A stretch of DNA of 64,000 bases. Origin: Macrostomum hystrix (taxonomy: Eukaryota; Platyhelminthes; Macrostomidae). Positions 33,032 to 45,430 of the stretch are shown here, one piece after another (within the stretch, counting starts at the first letter, position 1; each line of letters begins with the position of its first letter). The notes beneath the pieces were generated by a model. That model worked only from the letters and a program-made list of their open reading frames with translations. It was not told the origin of the DNA and did no database searches. The stretch covers positions 12,611,001-12,675,000 of the forward strand of contig CATNEN010000007.1 in the NCBI GenBank assembly GCA_950097015.1, in the 5' to 3' direction. A program made the position numbers and the translations under genes.

Positions 33032-35384
33032 TCAAAGCTGCGTGCTCTCCTCGATCACATGCAGGCTGCTCTCGCTGCGGTTGTTGTTCAAATTCCCGAC
33101 CGCTGGCCGCTTCACCTCGCGCGGAGTGGCGGACAGCGCAGCGGCGGAGGCGGAAGCGCCGGCGACCTCGGTTGAGTCCTCCTCGAAGTCAATGAGCGCC
33201 TTCTCCTTCTTACTCTGCTGAATGGCCCGCTTGATGTGGGCCACCCAGTGGTCGCAAGAGTGCCCGGAGCCGGGGCTGACGCGGTACTTGTAGCTGCAGA
33301 ACTTGCCCTCGGAGGAGTTCAGCCGGAAGCTGCTGACGCGATCTGCGGACCAGGGGAAACCAGCGGAGGGCTAGAGAATTAGGGATCAGGGATCAGGGAT
33401 TGGAAAGCGTGATTTCAATTTAATCAAGTTCGAAAGTACGAATCGAGCCCAAGTAAACAGCGCACTGTAAGTCTGGGGTGGCTGGCGCTCCGCTTTTCAG
33501 AAAATTGATGGGCGCAGTTTCTAAGAAACTGCATCAGATGCAGGCGGCCGTTTAAAGGCGCGTCAAACACTCGCCCAGAATAGCAATGACTGCGCGGTTG
33601 AATTTGGCTGCATTTCAATGCAAGGGGCGTTAAAAATTCAGCATTAGTTTATCACAAACTGACGCCTGCAGCTGGGCAAGCTGAATTTAATCTAATAAAG
33701 CTAATAGCCTTTAATAATGCAGTTTAAGCTGCCTTGAATTGCAGCTTTGGCAGCAGAGTCTCGGCAGATAATTAATCGCCCCTGAATTGGACAGTGGGCT
33801 GAGTTACATAACACCGCAGGCCACCTGACCAGCGGCTTATCACCGCTATCTCCGAGCTGTCATTTCCGCGACTCGTGCTAAAATATGGCGTAGTGCCGAG
33901 CCTCAGAGAGCGGGGTTAGAGAGGCTTAACAGGCCGAATGCAGTAGCGGTGAGTCACTACTTATTGAGCAGGCTTCCGCTCGGTGAAAATGCAACTTTAC
34001 ATGTCCTGAGCAGCCGTGACCTTCGCCCTTTAAGCACTCATAACTAGCCATTGGCATTAGCTTCCGCTGCACAAAATGAACTGCCACATTTCAATGACCA
34101 TAAAGCTAATCGGAAACGGATTTGCTCCTCATTTGCTGCTAAAAATAAAAATCTCTGCTGGGATCCATTAGCTAATGATCTAAGACTGAACGAAGGCTGA
34201 GCTGCTCACCGGACAGGTCAAAGTTGATCTGGAAGGTGTGCTTCGGGTCACTGCACTGGCTGGTGTTCTCAAACACCACTACAGAGGCGTCGCTGAGGTC
34301 CTGCTGCTTCTTGCACTGCCGCTTGAAGTCCTCGCGCCTGTCGCTGGCGAACGGCTTGCCGGTGGCGTACAGGCGGATCAGCGGGTGGCTGCCGTTTTCC
34401 GTCACGACCAGCTCGGCCCAGAAGCGGACGTAGCTGGCGCGGGTCTGCTTTCGGCCGCTCTTGTACACCGCTTTGCGCTGCAGCACGCCCTGGCAGACGA
34501 CCGGCGCCAGGCTCAGCGCCTCCTCCAGCCGCCGATTCGGCCGGGCGGCGGAGGCCGACGAGGCGCTCCGGACGGCCAGGCTGGACATAAGCGGAGTGGA
34601 CGACACATTGGGCGACTGGCTGACGCTCAGTTGGCCCAGCGACCGGTCACCGGGGCCACCGTAGCCGCAGGCCGTCGGGGCGACCGGCGTGGCAGAGCCT
34701 GAGGGGAAGATCGGTGAGGCGCACAGTTAAGGTTGACGGAAGTTCATTTGGAGTCCACATTTGGAATGCACTGCGAATCGAATCCCGATTGCCAAGCAGT
34801 CCAGCATAGCAACCGGATGTAGCGAAAAAGCTAGACTAAATCCTTTTTTTTCAGAAAAACAGCTACAGACGATTGAATAATTTTCACATAGACGAATAGG
34901 GAAAATACGGGAAACTGTTGACAGTTGATGAAGTCTCGGATCGGGAAAGAGTAAGGAAAACCGGGCATCCCCAACCTCCCCAATGCCTCACGATGCAGGC
35001 CAAGAGTTCTGGCCTCTGTGGTAATGAAAAACGCTTTAGCGGAGGTCAAATTCCAAGCACGAATTCCAAGCCCGCGGCTCATTCCTTCCCGCCCGCCTGC
35101 GCACAGAAGAGGCCGCGACAGCTGCTGCCGCGAATGACGCCACCTCCCCTTCCGCGCCCAATTCGAATGCCCAGCTAACTCTGCCTGCGGCCCGAGATTG
35201 GAAAAAGAAATCCCGACGGAAACCGCACAGAAAATGTGAAACTCAGCGGCTGAGGGAAGCGGGGCAGGGAAGGCCCCCCGGGGGCAGGCATTTCTAGAAA
35301 AGCGGCTGGAAGATGATGAGACAGCGGACTGGGTGGGGCGGATGCAATCAGGAGAATGAGAGCAGGCGGGCTTATCAGATGCAG

Positions 35385-35421
<37 letters not shown>

Positions 35422-38400
35422 TACTCACAGCATCCGCTGACGCTGGCAAACGCAGCCGGCGAGTCGTCAATGAGATTCCTGTGAATCTCCACCGAGTTGG
35501 GCCCGATGGTGAGGTGTCGCTGCACCCCGGCTGGCTGGACCGGCGTGGCCGAGCAGCCGACGACGGACCTGCGGGAGTAGGCGGGGGTGCGGGCGAAGGC
35601 GGTGATGGTGGGCTGAGCAATGCCACTTCGGTCTGGAGCGAATAATGATGGATTGCTAGCCTAGCATGCCTTGTATAAGCCCTGTAGAAGCAGCAGTGCA
35701 GGCCAGTTTGTGGGCCCAATGTACCAAATTGACAATATTGAGCAAATTAAACAGGTGCAGAAGCTGTTCACTAATACTAATATTGCGATTAACAGCAGCT
35801 CATAAACAGAGTCGCAAAATAGTGAAGTGCGAGCCGGCCTGTGCTGGCAACAGACTGGCCAACACATGCGCAAATACTACTGACAGCAGAGGCAGGAAAG
35901 CAGCCATTAGCAAACTGACATCCCAAAAAGTAGGGATCTGGGATTTAGATAGAAAATCGATTCGCTCAGACACTGAGTGCACTATTGGGCAAGCCGATCT
36001 TATTGATAGGGAAAGCAAAACAAAGAGCTGCCAGTCAGCATCAATCCGAGTTACCGAGTCTGGTGCCGCTTTCTAAAATGAAAGATTGGCGGCTTTGCAC
36101 TTTCGCTCCGTCTGGTCTCCTCCGCTGCCCTTCTGGCTAGGCAGGCAGGTGCCAGCGGAGCCATCCCGATCAACTAGCGAATCCCCGCGGAGGGCCTCGA
36201 AATGGAATGCGGAACGCAAGGCAGTCGAATGCGGGCCAGGCCTGCCGCTAGGCTGGGCTCGCACAAGTACGGGGATCGGAATCCCAAAGGTGCAGCAAAG
36301 CCTTGGGCGAACAGGGAAGAAAAAGAAAATGGGGATGCAGTCACCCCATAAGGCACCCGTGGCAAGGTAAATATCGACCATAATTGCTGCGGCAGTGGCA
36401 GAAAATCTCAGCACTCGACTCGGAGTGAAGCAGGCAGAACTGCGGGGACAGTTGAAGGCAGCGGAACAATGCTGCAATCCCAACTGGACTATGGGAGCCA
36501 GAGCACAGTTGGGCAAGGGCTTAAAGAACAGAAAAGCTTTCTTGGCCCGGTGCCTGGGAGCTCCGGCACTTCAGCCTGTCTTGCTTCAGCTGGTTACACA
36601 TTCCTAGGGCCTGGACACTCCGCTGCAGTCCCTTTAAGCAGGGATCGATTAATCCCCTACACACTTGGCCTGGCCTGTTCCCGCATTACTCACTCGCCTC
36701 CGCCGCGGTGTCTGGGAAGGCCCGCTTCACCGGCACTGTGAGACTATGAGCGCGGCCAGCAAACACTCAGGAATAGTGCAAATGCTGGCTCGGGCGAGTG
36801 AGGGCACCGGGCGAACGGCAGGAGCTGGGAGGAGCGAATGGAGTAGACAGGGGCGGGCCAGTCGAGATTGAGAGCGAAGGGAGGCCAGGCGCACCAGCAG
36901 GCAAAGTGAGTTAGTGCCAGCCGGGGAACGCTGCTTCTTGGGGGAGATCCGGACCCACTTCACTTCCCAACCAATTATTTTTAAACCCTCCCACCAGGCC
37001 GCAGCAGAGTAAATAGCGAGCCGCCAAGGGGCCCCTAACCGGAGAAGGCAGAATTTTGAAATGCAGGCGGGGAGTTTACTGACTGCACGACTGCTATTAG
37101 ACATTGTGACCGGGCAGGACCCCCCGAAGATATATGGGGGAGGGTTAGGCAAACAGCAATGGAATTAGTGAGTTTAACAATTTGTCGCCTTTGTCTCATT
37201 GCCTGCTGAGCTGCCCATGCAGCACAGAGTGGAGGCACAAATCTGCAACACACTTGAAGAGGTCGCGCCCACCCCAGCAAAAGCAGCGAAATTAAGATTA
37301 GCCCGAAAGACAGGGCGGCCACAGATCAGAGAGAAGGGGGCGAGAGGACGTCTGCAGCTTCCCACGGGCTCTCCAGCTGTGCCCAGCCAGCCATAAGCAG
37401 GGCAGCCTTCTTTGGTAATTTCGATACCGCGAGACTGCTGGCCCGGTGCCAGAACACGCGCATTGGCGGCTGATCCACAAGCTGTTCCTGCGAGCCCACA
37501 GAGGCTGGACCAAGCAGAATATTAAGAATAAAAATACTTATTGCCAGGAAGAACAGCCCCGGTGAGTACTGGGAGAACGCACTTAATAGCAGACAGGCCC
37601 AAATAACAGAGAATATCGCGTAGCTCGCGTGACACACTGGCCAGCCCCCCTGTCCCCTGCCCGCTCTCAAATTTCCAAACCCACCCGGCCAGCCGCCCCG
37701 GAAAAGCTTCTGTTTTGACGGACGGCCCTGCACTGAAGCAGCAGGCGGAGAGGGGGGACAGGGGGAGTGGCAGGGACAGAGGGGCAGATACGGGCCTGGT
37801 CTGTCTGGCCTTTCTTCCCCAGCACTCCCCCTTGCGCAGCTCCCACACCGCAGCCACCGCTATGCCAGTGCAGCAGCTGCACTGGTGCCCTTTTAAACTA
37901 GACGTGCCCGCCACCCCAGCAGTCAGGCTAAAATTCAGCAGCGGCAGAGCGGGCCGGGAGCAGATAAGGGACGGAGAGGCGGGGACGGGAAAAGCCAGGG
38001 CGGAGGGTGGAGGGCAGCAGATCACGCAGAGGCCGCGTGTGCTGGGGGCCGGTCCTGTACCCGCCCCGAAGCGCGGAACAGCCCAGTGACGCAATGGACT
38101 GAGGGGCTCTTATCAGTCCTCGAAGGCCGCTGCAACTGACAGCAGGCACTTTCGCTAGCTGCCATCGCCAGTAGCAAATCTGTACAGCAGAGCAATATTT
38201 CCTGTTAGCTTACCAAACTGCAAATTAAACAATAAAAATAATAGCTAGTGCCAGTGAAGCAAGTCTGTGAAAATAAAGTGCAAAGTGGCAGCAAAATAAT
38301 CGCATAGCCCGTTAAAAGTAAAACACAAACAAACAAACGAAAGTGAGCAACTGCGCGAACAGCCGGGGGCTAAACACTGAGAGGAAGGCCAGCTAAGCTA

Positions 38401-41400
38401 AGAGGAGGCAGCTGGTTAAACAGAGAAGGACAGGTGACAACAGCGATAACAGACAGGACACACCGACATCTGCTGAGTAAAACAGCAGCAGCAGCAGCAG
38501 CTTCAACTTACTCGGCCTCATCGGACTGTCGCACCTGCTGTCCGCCGCTAGAACCAAGGAGGCAAAAGTATTGCATGAACTTCGGTAAGCCAGAAACCCA
38601 GGGACACAGCCAGACTACAGTGTATGCACTTTAAGGAACTCGGACATTTGTCACTCGCCCGAATGCTAAGTGGTCGGGCGCAGAAATTGCCAATTAAAAG
38701 CTGTCGCAGGCCATACATATTCATAGTAATAGTAATAATTCAAGTCTGACAGGCCGGACGGGCTGGGGCGCTGAGGCAATAAATCTGTGCTCAGGGGAGC
38801 GGAGAGATGAGACCAGCTAGGGGAGAGGGCTTGGGGGGGAAGCCAATAAATAATGATGCAGACAGGAAGCTGGGAGACACGGGCACGACTGTGGCAGGGC
38901 GGGGTCTGAGGCAGACATTCTAGCGGATGAATGAGCAACGCAGCTGTGAGTAGGCTTCTGTTTAAAAGCTGGCAATGTCTGGAGCATTGTGGACACACGA
39001 GAAAGCAAGTGGCTGCATGCGAATCGAACTCGCGGCACCAGTAGAGTGGGAAAGCATGCGCACTGACTTACGCATCGCTAAAGCTTTTGGACTTGCGGTG
39101 CCCTGCCGCATTCCTGGAGTCCGAGCCCTGACTATCCAGACGGCCGCGCGGTCCACCGCCGAGCTCGGAGGCCTCCGGCAGCCGCAGAGATTCCTGGTGA
39201 TGTACGCCACCGGAGCCGGGCGGGCCACCAGCGAGACCGCCGCATACGCTGAAGCCGTCGCTGTGCGGCTCGAGATCTCGCGAGGTCTTGTAGTTGGCGG
39301 CCTCCACGAAGCTCTGCATCTCTTCGATGTAGGTCTGGCCCTCCAGGTAGCGGCGCACGTGCTCTTTGCTCTGGAAGTCTGCGGATTAACGCGGGGAAAC
39401 AGCTGATTAGCAACAAGCGGTTCTGTGCGAAACCAGGCCGAGCTTGCCTGACCAGAAGCGCTTCAATTGCAGAAAAATAAAAAACAAGGGCCGCACGCCA
39501 CGCCATCTGGGACTGTTTACTCACTGCAGTCACATTTGCTGTCAGGCTTATACTACGTAAACTCGTAATTCAAACTCTAGTTCAACATTTCTAATTCTAC
39601 AATGTGAAAGCAAAGCAGATGTTGCTGTGAATTGCAGTCACATGGTCCTGCCCTAACTGGCCTACAATTGAATTCCTTGCCATCTACAGACCAATTTAAA
39701 GGAACTCGCGAAGCCGCAACTTACTGTACTGCGACTGCTGATAATCTGACAGCAGGCGGCAGATGTTGTTCATCTTGTCCTTGCGGGCCTGCGACTCCAG
39801 GCCGCCAGTGCTTGGGTGGCACGTGTCAATGTACACCAGGTCATTCATGTAAAGGCCTGCGGGTTGGGTGGGCAATGCTCAGTTTTTTTCATGCGAAATC
39901 TTTGTTAATTAAAAGAAAAGCAAGAACGCGAATTGAAAATATTTACAGCCGTAACAGCGGCAATCATCCAATAGGTGGATGGCGAGTCTGCCGCGATTCA
40001 AAGAAGCATCAAGAGCTGCCAGAAGCGGCAATCATCCAATAGGTGGATGGCGAGTCTGCCGCGATTCAAAGAAGCATCAAGAGCTGCCAGAAGCGGCAAT
40101 CATCCAATAGGTGGATGGCGAGTCTGCCGCGATTCAAAGAAGCATCAAGAGCTGCCAGAAGCGGCAATCATCCAATAGGTGGATGGCGAATCTGATGCGA
40201 TTCAAAGAAGCATCAAGAGCTGCCAGAAGCGGCAATCATCCAATAGGTGGATGGCGAGTCTGCTGCGATTCAAAGAAGCATCAAGAGCTGCCAGAAGCGG
40301 CAATCATCCAATAGGTTGATGGCGAATCTGCTGCGATTCAAAGAAGCATCAAGAGCTGCCAGAAGTGGCAATCATCCAATAGGTGGATGGCGAATCTGAT
40401 GCGATTCAAAGAAGCATCAAGAGCTGCCAGAAGCGGCAATCATCCAATAGGTTGATGGCGAATCTGCTGCGATTCAAAGAAGCATCAAGAGCTGCCAGAA
40501 GCGGCAATCATCCAATAGGTTGATGGCGAATCTGCTGCGATTCAAAGAAGCATCAAGAGCTGCCAGAAGCGGCAATCATCCAATAGGTTGATGGCGAATC
40601 TGCTGCGATTCAAAGAAGCATCAAGAGCTGCCAGAAGCGGCAATCATCCAATAGGTTGATGGCGAATCTGCTGCGATTCAAAGAAGCATCAAGAGCTGCC
40701 AGAAGCGGCAATCATCCAATAGGTGGATGGCGAGTCTGCTGCGATTCAAAGAAGCATCAAGAGCTGCCAGAAGCGGCAATCATCCAATAGGTGGCGAGTC
40801 TGCTGCGATTCAAAGAAGCATCAAGAGCTGCCAGAAGCGGCAATCATCCAATAGGTGGATGGCGAATCTGATGCGATTCAAAGAAGCATCAAGAGCTGCC
40901 AGAAGCGGCAATCATCCAATAGGTGGATGGCGAATCTGATGCGATTCAAAGAAGCATCAAGAGCTGCCAGAAGCGGCAATCATCCAATAGATGGATGGCG
41001 AGTCTGCTGCGATTCAAAGAAGCATCAAGAGCTGCCAGAAGCGGCAATCATCCAATAGGTGGATGGCGAATCTGCTGCGATTCAAAGAAGCATCAAGTGC
41101 TGCCAGAAGCGGCAATCATCCAATAGGTGGATGGCGAGTCTGCTGCGATTCAAAGAAGCATCAAGTGCTGCCAGAAGCGGCAATCATCCAATAGGTGGAT
41201 GGCGAGTCTGCTGCGATTCAAAGAAGCATCAAGTGCTGCCAGAAGCCGCAATCATCCAATAGGTGGATGGCGAGTCTGCTGCGATTCAAAGAAGCATCAA
41301 GAGCTGCCAGAAGCGGCAATCATCCAATAGGTGGATGGCGAGTCTGCTGCGATTCAAAGAAGCATTAAAAGTGAAGCACTGCCAGATGGCTTCATTTTCG

Positions 41401-44400
41401 CGGCTGCAGTGCATGATTCGAAGCGGCAACTACGCTCGTATTGCGCTGCTGCGGAATGAACCGTGGGAGAGGAGGAAACAAGAGGCGGGCAGGGGCTGTG
41501 GCAAATGTTGCAGCATGCGTGAAGCCTTTAGTCTCCGTGTTTACACACTGTCAGGCACACCAAGCGCAGCCCCGCTTCTGGCCGAGTTTGAAACTGCGCA
41601 GTAGCAGCAGCAGCATCAGCCCACTGTCTCCTGCAAGGGGGTCCCCGCCAGTTCGCTCGCCGTTCCTTGCAGTGCTTAGCAATTTGCCAGGACCGCTCGT
41701 AATCCAGCCGCAGATCGGACAACAATTAAGGCTGCATATTTGATTGCCAAGGTCACACTGAAGAACACTAGAACAGAATTGCGAAGCAGTTTGTCTTAGC
41801 TAAGAGAATTCTGCATGCACTGATCCATTAGCCCAGTGCAGTCGGACTGCACAAGCGAACACCCAGGCCTCCAAGGACCGACTGGAGAGATGAAGTTTAC
41901 GACCGACGGGCGCTGCTCCTCGCATGTAAAATCCAATTTATTGAGCCCTCCTAAGTGTGCCAGCCATCCAGAAGATGGCTGGACTTGGCTGGCAAACCTG
42001 ATGAAACCAGCTGAGTTAGATTGCGCTCTGTACTCACCCAGGTAGGGAATTACGGGCTGCCGGATGTCCTGCATGAGCCTTCGCAGCCGCTCGTGGTTGC
42101 TGTTAGCTGAGAACAGGTCCGAGAGCCGCTCGAAAGCTTCAACGTGCTTGCGCGGCAGGCTGGCCCACGTCTTCTTCAGGCGGAAGATCGGCTGCGACTG
42201 GAGCGCCGCCACCACAGCGAAGGTGCCGTGCAGGTTCTGGAGCTCATACAGCTTCTTAGCGATCTTGATGAAGTGTGCCAACACTGTGGCGCGGTTGGAC
42301 AGGCTGGCAGTCTCTAGGATGCACTTCTGCACCCAGAAATTCACGTTGTTGAAGACTCGCGTGAACTTCACAACATTTGGCGCGCGCTGCTCCTTCTCGC
42401 GGCCGTGCCAGGCCACACTGGTCAGCTCGTCGGGCTGGATAGCGGTGAACACCGGCAGGAATATCAGCGTGATCTCGCGCGCAAATTCCTCGGCTGGCAC
42501 CTTCGTGAACTCAAACACAACCTGGTCGTAGCCGTCCTGCAGGTGCGCGGCTCGGGACCCGGGGCCGCCACTGGCGCTGTCGGCTTCGTCGCCGCCCAGG
42601 GCCGCCGCTACGGCCGCGGAGGAGGCGGACGAAAGGGCGGGCGGGGTCACGGAGACGGCCGCAGTTGGATTGGGCAGCGGGGGAGTCGGGGCTAGGTAGA
42701 AAGGCAGCGGCTGGGACGAGGGGCTTGGCATTGAGTCGCTGCGCTTCGGTGGCAGGGCGAACGGATTCTGCGGCTGCTGCAGGTGGTGCTGAACTTGCAG
42801 CGGGTGCTGCCGGGAGCTGAGAGAGGCAAAGGAGTCCGGCCGGTTGGCCAGGCTGGGGGCCACGCCGGCTGGCAGAAGGTTGTGGCCGGCCGGGGAGATT
42901 GCATTCAGTTGCTTGTGACTTCCCTGTGGGGTGAGGCGAGAGTGTGAGCTTTGACACGTGCGCTGAAGTTGCAGCAAGGGTGAGTATTAGTGCATAAACC
43001 CAAAGCCAAAGGTAATACGCAATCAGCTGCCAGGTGGGAAGTGAACCTCAGATAACAACACTAAAACTGCTGCAGCTGCCAGGTGGGAAGTGAACCTCAG
43101 ATAACCACACTAAAACTGCTGCAGCTGCCAGGTGGGAAGTGAACCTCAGATAACCACACTAAAACTGCTGCAGCTGCCAGGAGGCGTATTAGGGACTTAT
43201 CAGTTAATCAAATGATAGTCCGTAGTGAACAGGCAAGCTCAGAATCAAACTAATTCACGTAAATTGTAGCAGAGGAGAGGAAAGACGGAGCGACCAATGC
43301 AGGCGGCACTTGATTGATTGCAGGCAAGGTACACGGAAGCAACTTGACAGAGCGGCCTTGGGTGGCCGTGAGAGCAGGTATCGATTTTGTGAGCAGGCAA
43401 AGCGAATCACTCTTTGATGTTTTAATAACAAAGGCGATAAAAACAGACAAGCTGGTTAATCAGCGAAGAATCAGCACCGAGCTGCATACCAGGTGAGAAC
43501 AGCTGTTAAACATAATGCGGGAATGGCGGGGCGGGCCATGCGGCTCTAGCAGTGGAAAGACCGCATGAGCAGCCGGTAAGGCAAACAACCTACTCGAGCT
43601 CCTCCTGCCTCTGAGCGGGACCTCAAGCGGGAGGAACCGCCATCGGACGACACCCGGGTGAGACTCGGCGATACTGGCACTGCGAGTCCAAAGAATGCCT
43701 CGGCCTGTGCGATTCAGGGTGGGGAATGTCTGATCTGCTGTGCGAATCAGGGTGGGGAATGTCGGATCTGCTGTGCGAATCAGGGTGGGGAATGTCTGAT
43801 CTACTGTGCGAATCAGGGTGTGGAATGTCGGATCTGCTGTGCGAATCAGGGTGGGGAATGTATGATCTGCTGTGCGAATCAGGGTGGGGAATGTATGATC
43901 TGCTGTGCGAATCAGGGTGGGGAATGTATGATCTGCTGTGCGAATCAGGGTGGGGAATGTATGATCTGCTGTGCGAATCAGGGTGGGGAATGTATGATCT
44001 GCTGTGCGAATCAGGGTGGGGAATGTATGATCTACTGTGCGAATCAGGGTGGGGAACGTCTGATCTGCTGTGCGAATCAGTGTGGGGAATGTCTGATCTG
44101 CTGTGCGAATCAGGGTGGGGAATGTCTGATCTACTGTGCGAATCAGGGTGGGGAATGTCTGATCTGCTGTGCGAATCAGGGTGGGGAATGTCTGATCTAC
44201 TGTGCGAATCAGGGTGGGGAATGTCTGATCTACTGTGCGAATCAGGGTGGGGAATGTCTGGTCTACTGTGCGAATCAGGGTGGGGAATATCTGATCTACT
44301 GTGCGAATCAGTGTGGGGAATGTCTGATCTGCTGTGCGAATCAGGGTGAGGAATGTATGATCGGGGTGGGGAATATATGATCTGGATGGGGAAAGTCTGA

Positions 44401-44869
44401 TCGGGGTGAGAAATGTCTGATCTGGGTGGGAATCTCTGATGTGCTGCTTGTCCAGTGTCGCAAAGGAATATTCAAAGCACATGCAAGCTCTGGGTTCAGC
44501 TCAGCTGCTGAGTGCCAAGTGTTGAGTTGGCCAAGCAATGCTGGGCATTAGCATTAGGCACAGCCTGTTTTGTCTCCAGTGTGAGCAGCACCTGAATCAG
44601 TCACCTGTTCAAATAACCTGAACTGCAGCAGGTTGGTGCAGTGCAAGAACAAGCACAGCGGCGTCACTCACAGATTCGAAGGCCATGTTGACCTGCTCGC
44701 TGTCGTCAGCAGTGTGGCCTGCAACTTGCGGGTCTGTGGTGGCCTTGGTCAGGCAGAAGGAGTCCGGCGCCACGCCAGGTCTGGCGGTCCTCAGTGAGTA
44801 GGAGTGCGGCAGGGTGGACCTATGGTCCCTGAGGAAGGAGATGAGCTGCGGCCTTGAAGTCCAGTTCAT
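33032..44869 (-). CDS. RALGPS: RALGPS-type Ral guanine nucleotide exchange factor (RasGEF + PH)
   Basis: Exchange factor expected to load GTP on Ral GTPases at the plasma membrane. Exons: 44869-44672, 42923-42038, 39856-39725, 39378-39072, 38547-38512, 35568-35429, 34698-34210 and 33342-33032. All phases match and give 832 aa. Residues 1-195 are Pro/Ser/Gln-rich. The RasGEF domain begins near 197 (VVFEFTKVPAEEFAREI) and runs through AIQPDELTSVAW, AKKLYELQNLH, QSQPIFRLKKTW, VIPYLGLYMNDLVYID and the RYLEGQTYIEEMQSF helix. A serine-rich linker follows with HRKSKSFSDA, close to HRKSHS in vertebrate RALGPS. The PH domain is at about 636-755 (GVLQRKAVYKSGRK, HTFQINF, DHWVAHIKRAI). The domain order and linker exclude RalGDS/RGL, which lack the PH domain. 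Start at ATG 44869. A later ATG (MAFES) is also possible. Confidence 0.93.
34210..34698 (-). CDS. RALGPS: RALGPS exon 7: linker and N-terminal half of the PH domain
   Basis: Acceptor TTCCCCTCAG, phase 1; donor GTGAGC after FDLSG, phase 1. Contains QGVLQRKAVYKSGRK and SYVRFWAELVV, the first strands of the RALGPS PH fold. The final exon 33342-33032 supplies the C-terminal strands and helix. Confidence 0.92.
35388..35416. repeat. (CAG)n microsatellite next to a RALGPS donor
   Basis: About ten AGC/CAG triplets that, on the transcribed strand, start a few bases inside the intron after exon 6 (donor at 35428). On the RNA they read as CUG repeats. Confidence 0.9.
35569..38511. other. RALGPS intron 5, no other gene seen
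   Basis: About 2.9 kb of unique sequence with several short open frames on both strands. None shows a domain, and the composition is mixed. Confidence 0.4.
38512..38547 (-). CDS. RALGPS: RALGPS microexon of 36 nt
   Basis: Flanked by a strong acceptor (TTTTGCCTCCTTGGTTCTAG) and a GTAAGT donor. It enters and leaves in phase 2, matching exon 4 before it and exon 6 after it, and encodes about 12 residues (AGGQQVRQSDEA) in the linker. A short exon in a 3.5-kb intron interval is harder to prove than the others. Confidence 0.65.
38995..39075 (-). other. tRNA-like relic at a RALGPS splice donor
   Basis: The minus strand reads CAGTGCGCATGC, then GCGAGTTCGATTCGC, which folds as a T arm (GCGA/TCGC around GTTCGAT) and matches a pol III B box. 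A weak 3-bp anticodon-like stem with a 7-base loop lies between them. The acceptor stem does not pair, so this is at best a SINE head or a decayed tRNA. It begins at the GTAAGT donor of RALGPS exon 4. Confidence 0.3.
39957..41366. repeat. 68-bp minisatellite, about 21 copies
   Basis: Unit begins GGCAATCATCCAATAGGTGG and includes GCGATTCAAAGAAGCATCAA. One copy near 40793 lacks four bases. Several variants (GAGTCTG, GAATCTG) are interspersed. It lies in RALGPS intron 2. Confidence 0.96.
41367..42037. other. RALGPS intron 2, unique part
   Basis: Nothing else recognised. It contains the donor of exon 2 at its right edge. Confidence 0.4.
42038..42923 (-). CDS. RALGPS: RALGPS exon 2: proline-rich leader and most of the RasGEF domain
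   Basis: Phase-0 acceptor CCACAG; donor GTGAGT after IPYLG, phase 1. It holds the catalytic RasGEF core. The Gln/Pro-rich and Ala-rich leader is longer than in vertebrate RALGPS proteins. Confidence 0.93.
43024..43181. repeat. 49-bp tandem repeat, 3 copies
   Basis: Three copies of a 49-bp unit beginning CAGCTGCCAGGTGGGAAGTG, then a partial fourth. In RALGPS intron 1. Confidence 0.95.
43706..44350. repeat. 33-bp minisatellite, about 19 copies
   Basis: Unit GATCTGCTGTGCGAATCAGG plus GTGGGGAATGTCT. Since 33 is a multiple of 3 it is open on both strands. Degenerate copies continue to about 44430. In RALGPS intron 1. Confidence 0.95.
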
Positions 44870-45430
44870 GAGTGCGGATGGCTGGGACGGCGGTGCGGCA
44901 ACAAAACAACACAGAAGCTGCCCTGTGCGGTGTCATCCGGCGGTGCGGGCGCTGGCGGGCTGCCGGGGCATCCGGGGCGATGTCAGGTCGGGCTCAGTCG
45001 CCTCCGAGCTCCGCAGAGAAAACTCGCTCTCACTTCAGTCTAGTCGAGCCGCGGCGTTTAAAAAATAGGCAAAAAGGCTGGGAGTCAGCGGGGGCAAGGG
45101 AGGCGGTGCTGTGCTATGGCTGTACAGGCAGTGGCTCACATGTCGCGCCGCAATCTGCAACAGGCAGTGAGAGTGTTAGCAGGCACAACTGCAGCAATCA
45201 TTTAGGCCAAGTTTTCTTCCCACCATCACGCAACTGTGAAGCAGGGGTTGGTGAGCTGATGCTGGCAATTTTTCGGCAGTTTTCTGCGCACCCAAACTCT
45301 TTCTATCTGTGCAGTCCAAACTTTCGCTCTGCATTTGCCACAAGTACCCACTCCATCAAATCTAAGGGCAAAGCTGAAACACAAGCTGTCTTTTCGATTT
45401 GCTTTATCTCTTTAACAAACAGATTATTCT
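44870..45430. other. Upstream region of RALGPS
   Basis: GC-balanced sequence 5' of the RALGPS start on the minus strand, likely promoter or 5' UTR. No motif could be assigned. Confidence 0.35.

Noticed and set aside
39957-41366. Possible CRISPR-like array of regularly spaced repeats
   Set aside because: Units are contiguous 68-bp tandem copies without unique spacers, in an animal intron.
43460-44482. Cysteine-rich CCANQGGECMI repeat and its antisense TADQTFPTLIR repeat
   Set aside because: The cysteine pattern is tempting, but it comes from the 33-bp intronic array and is open on both strands.
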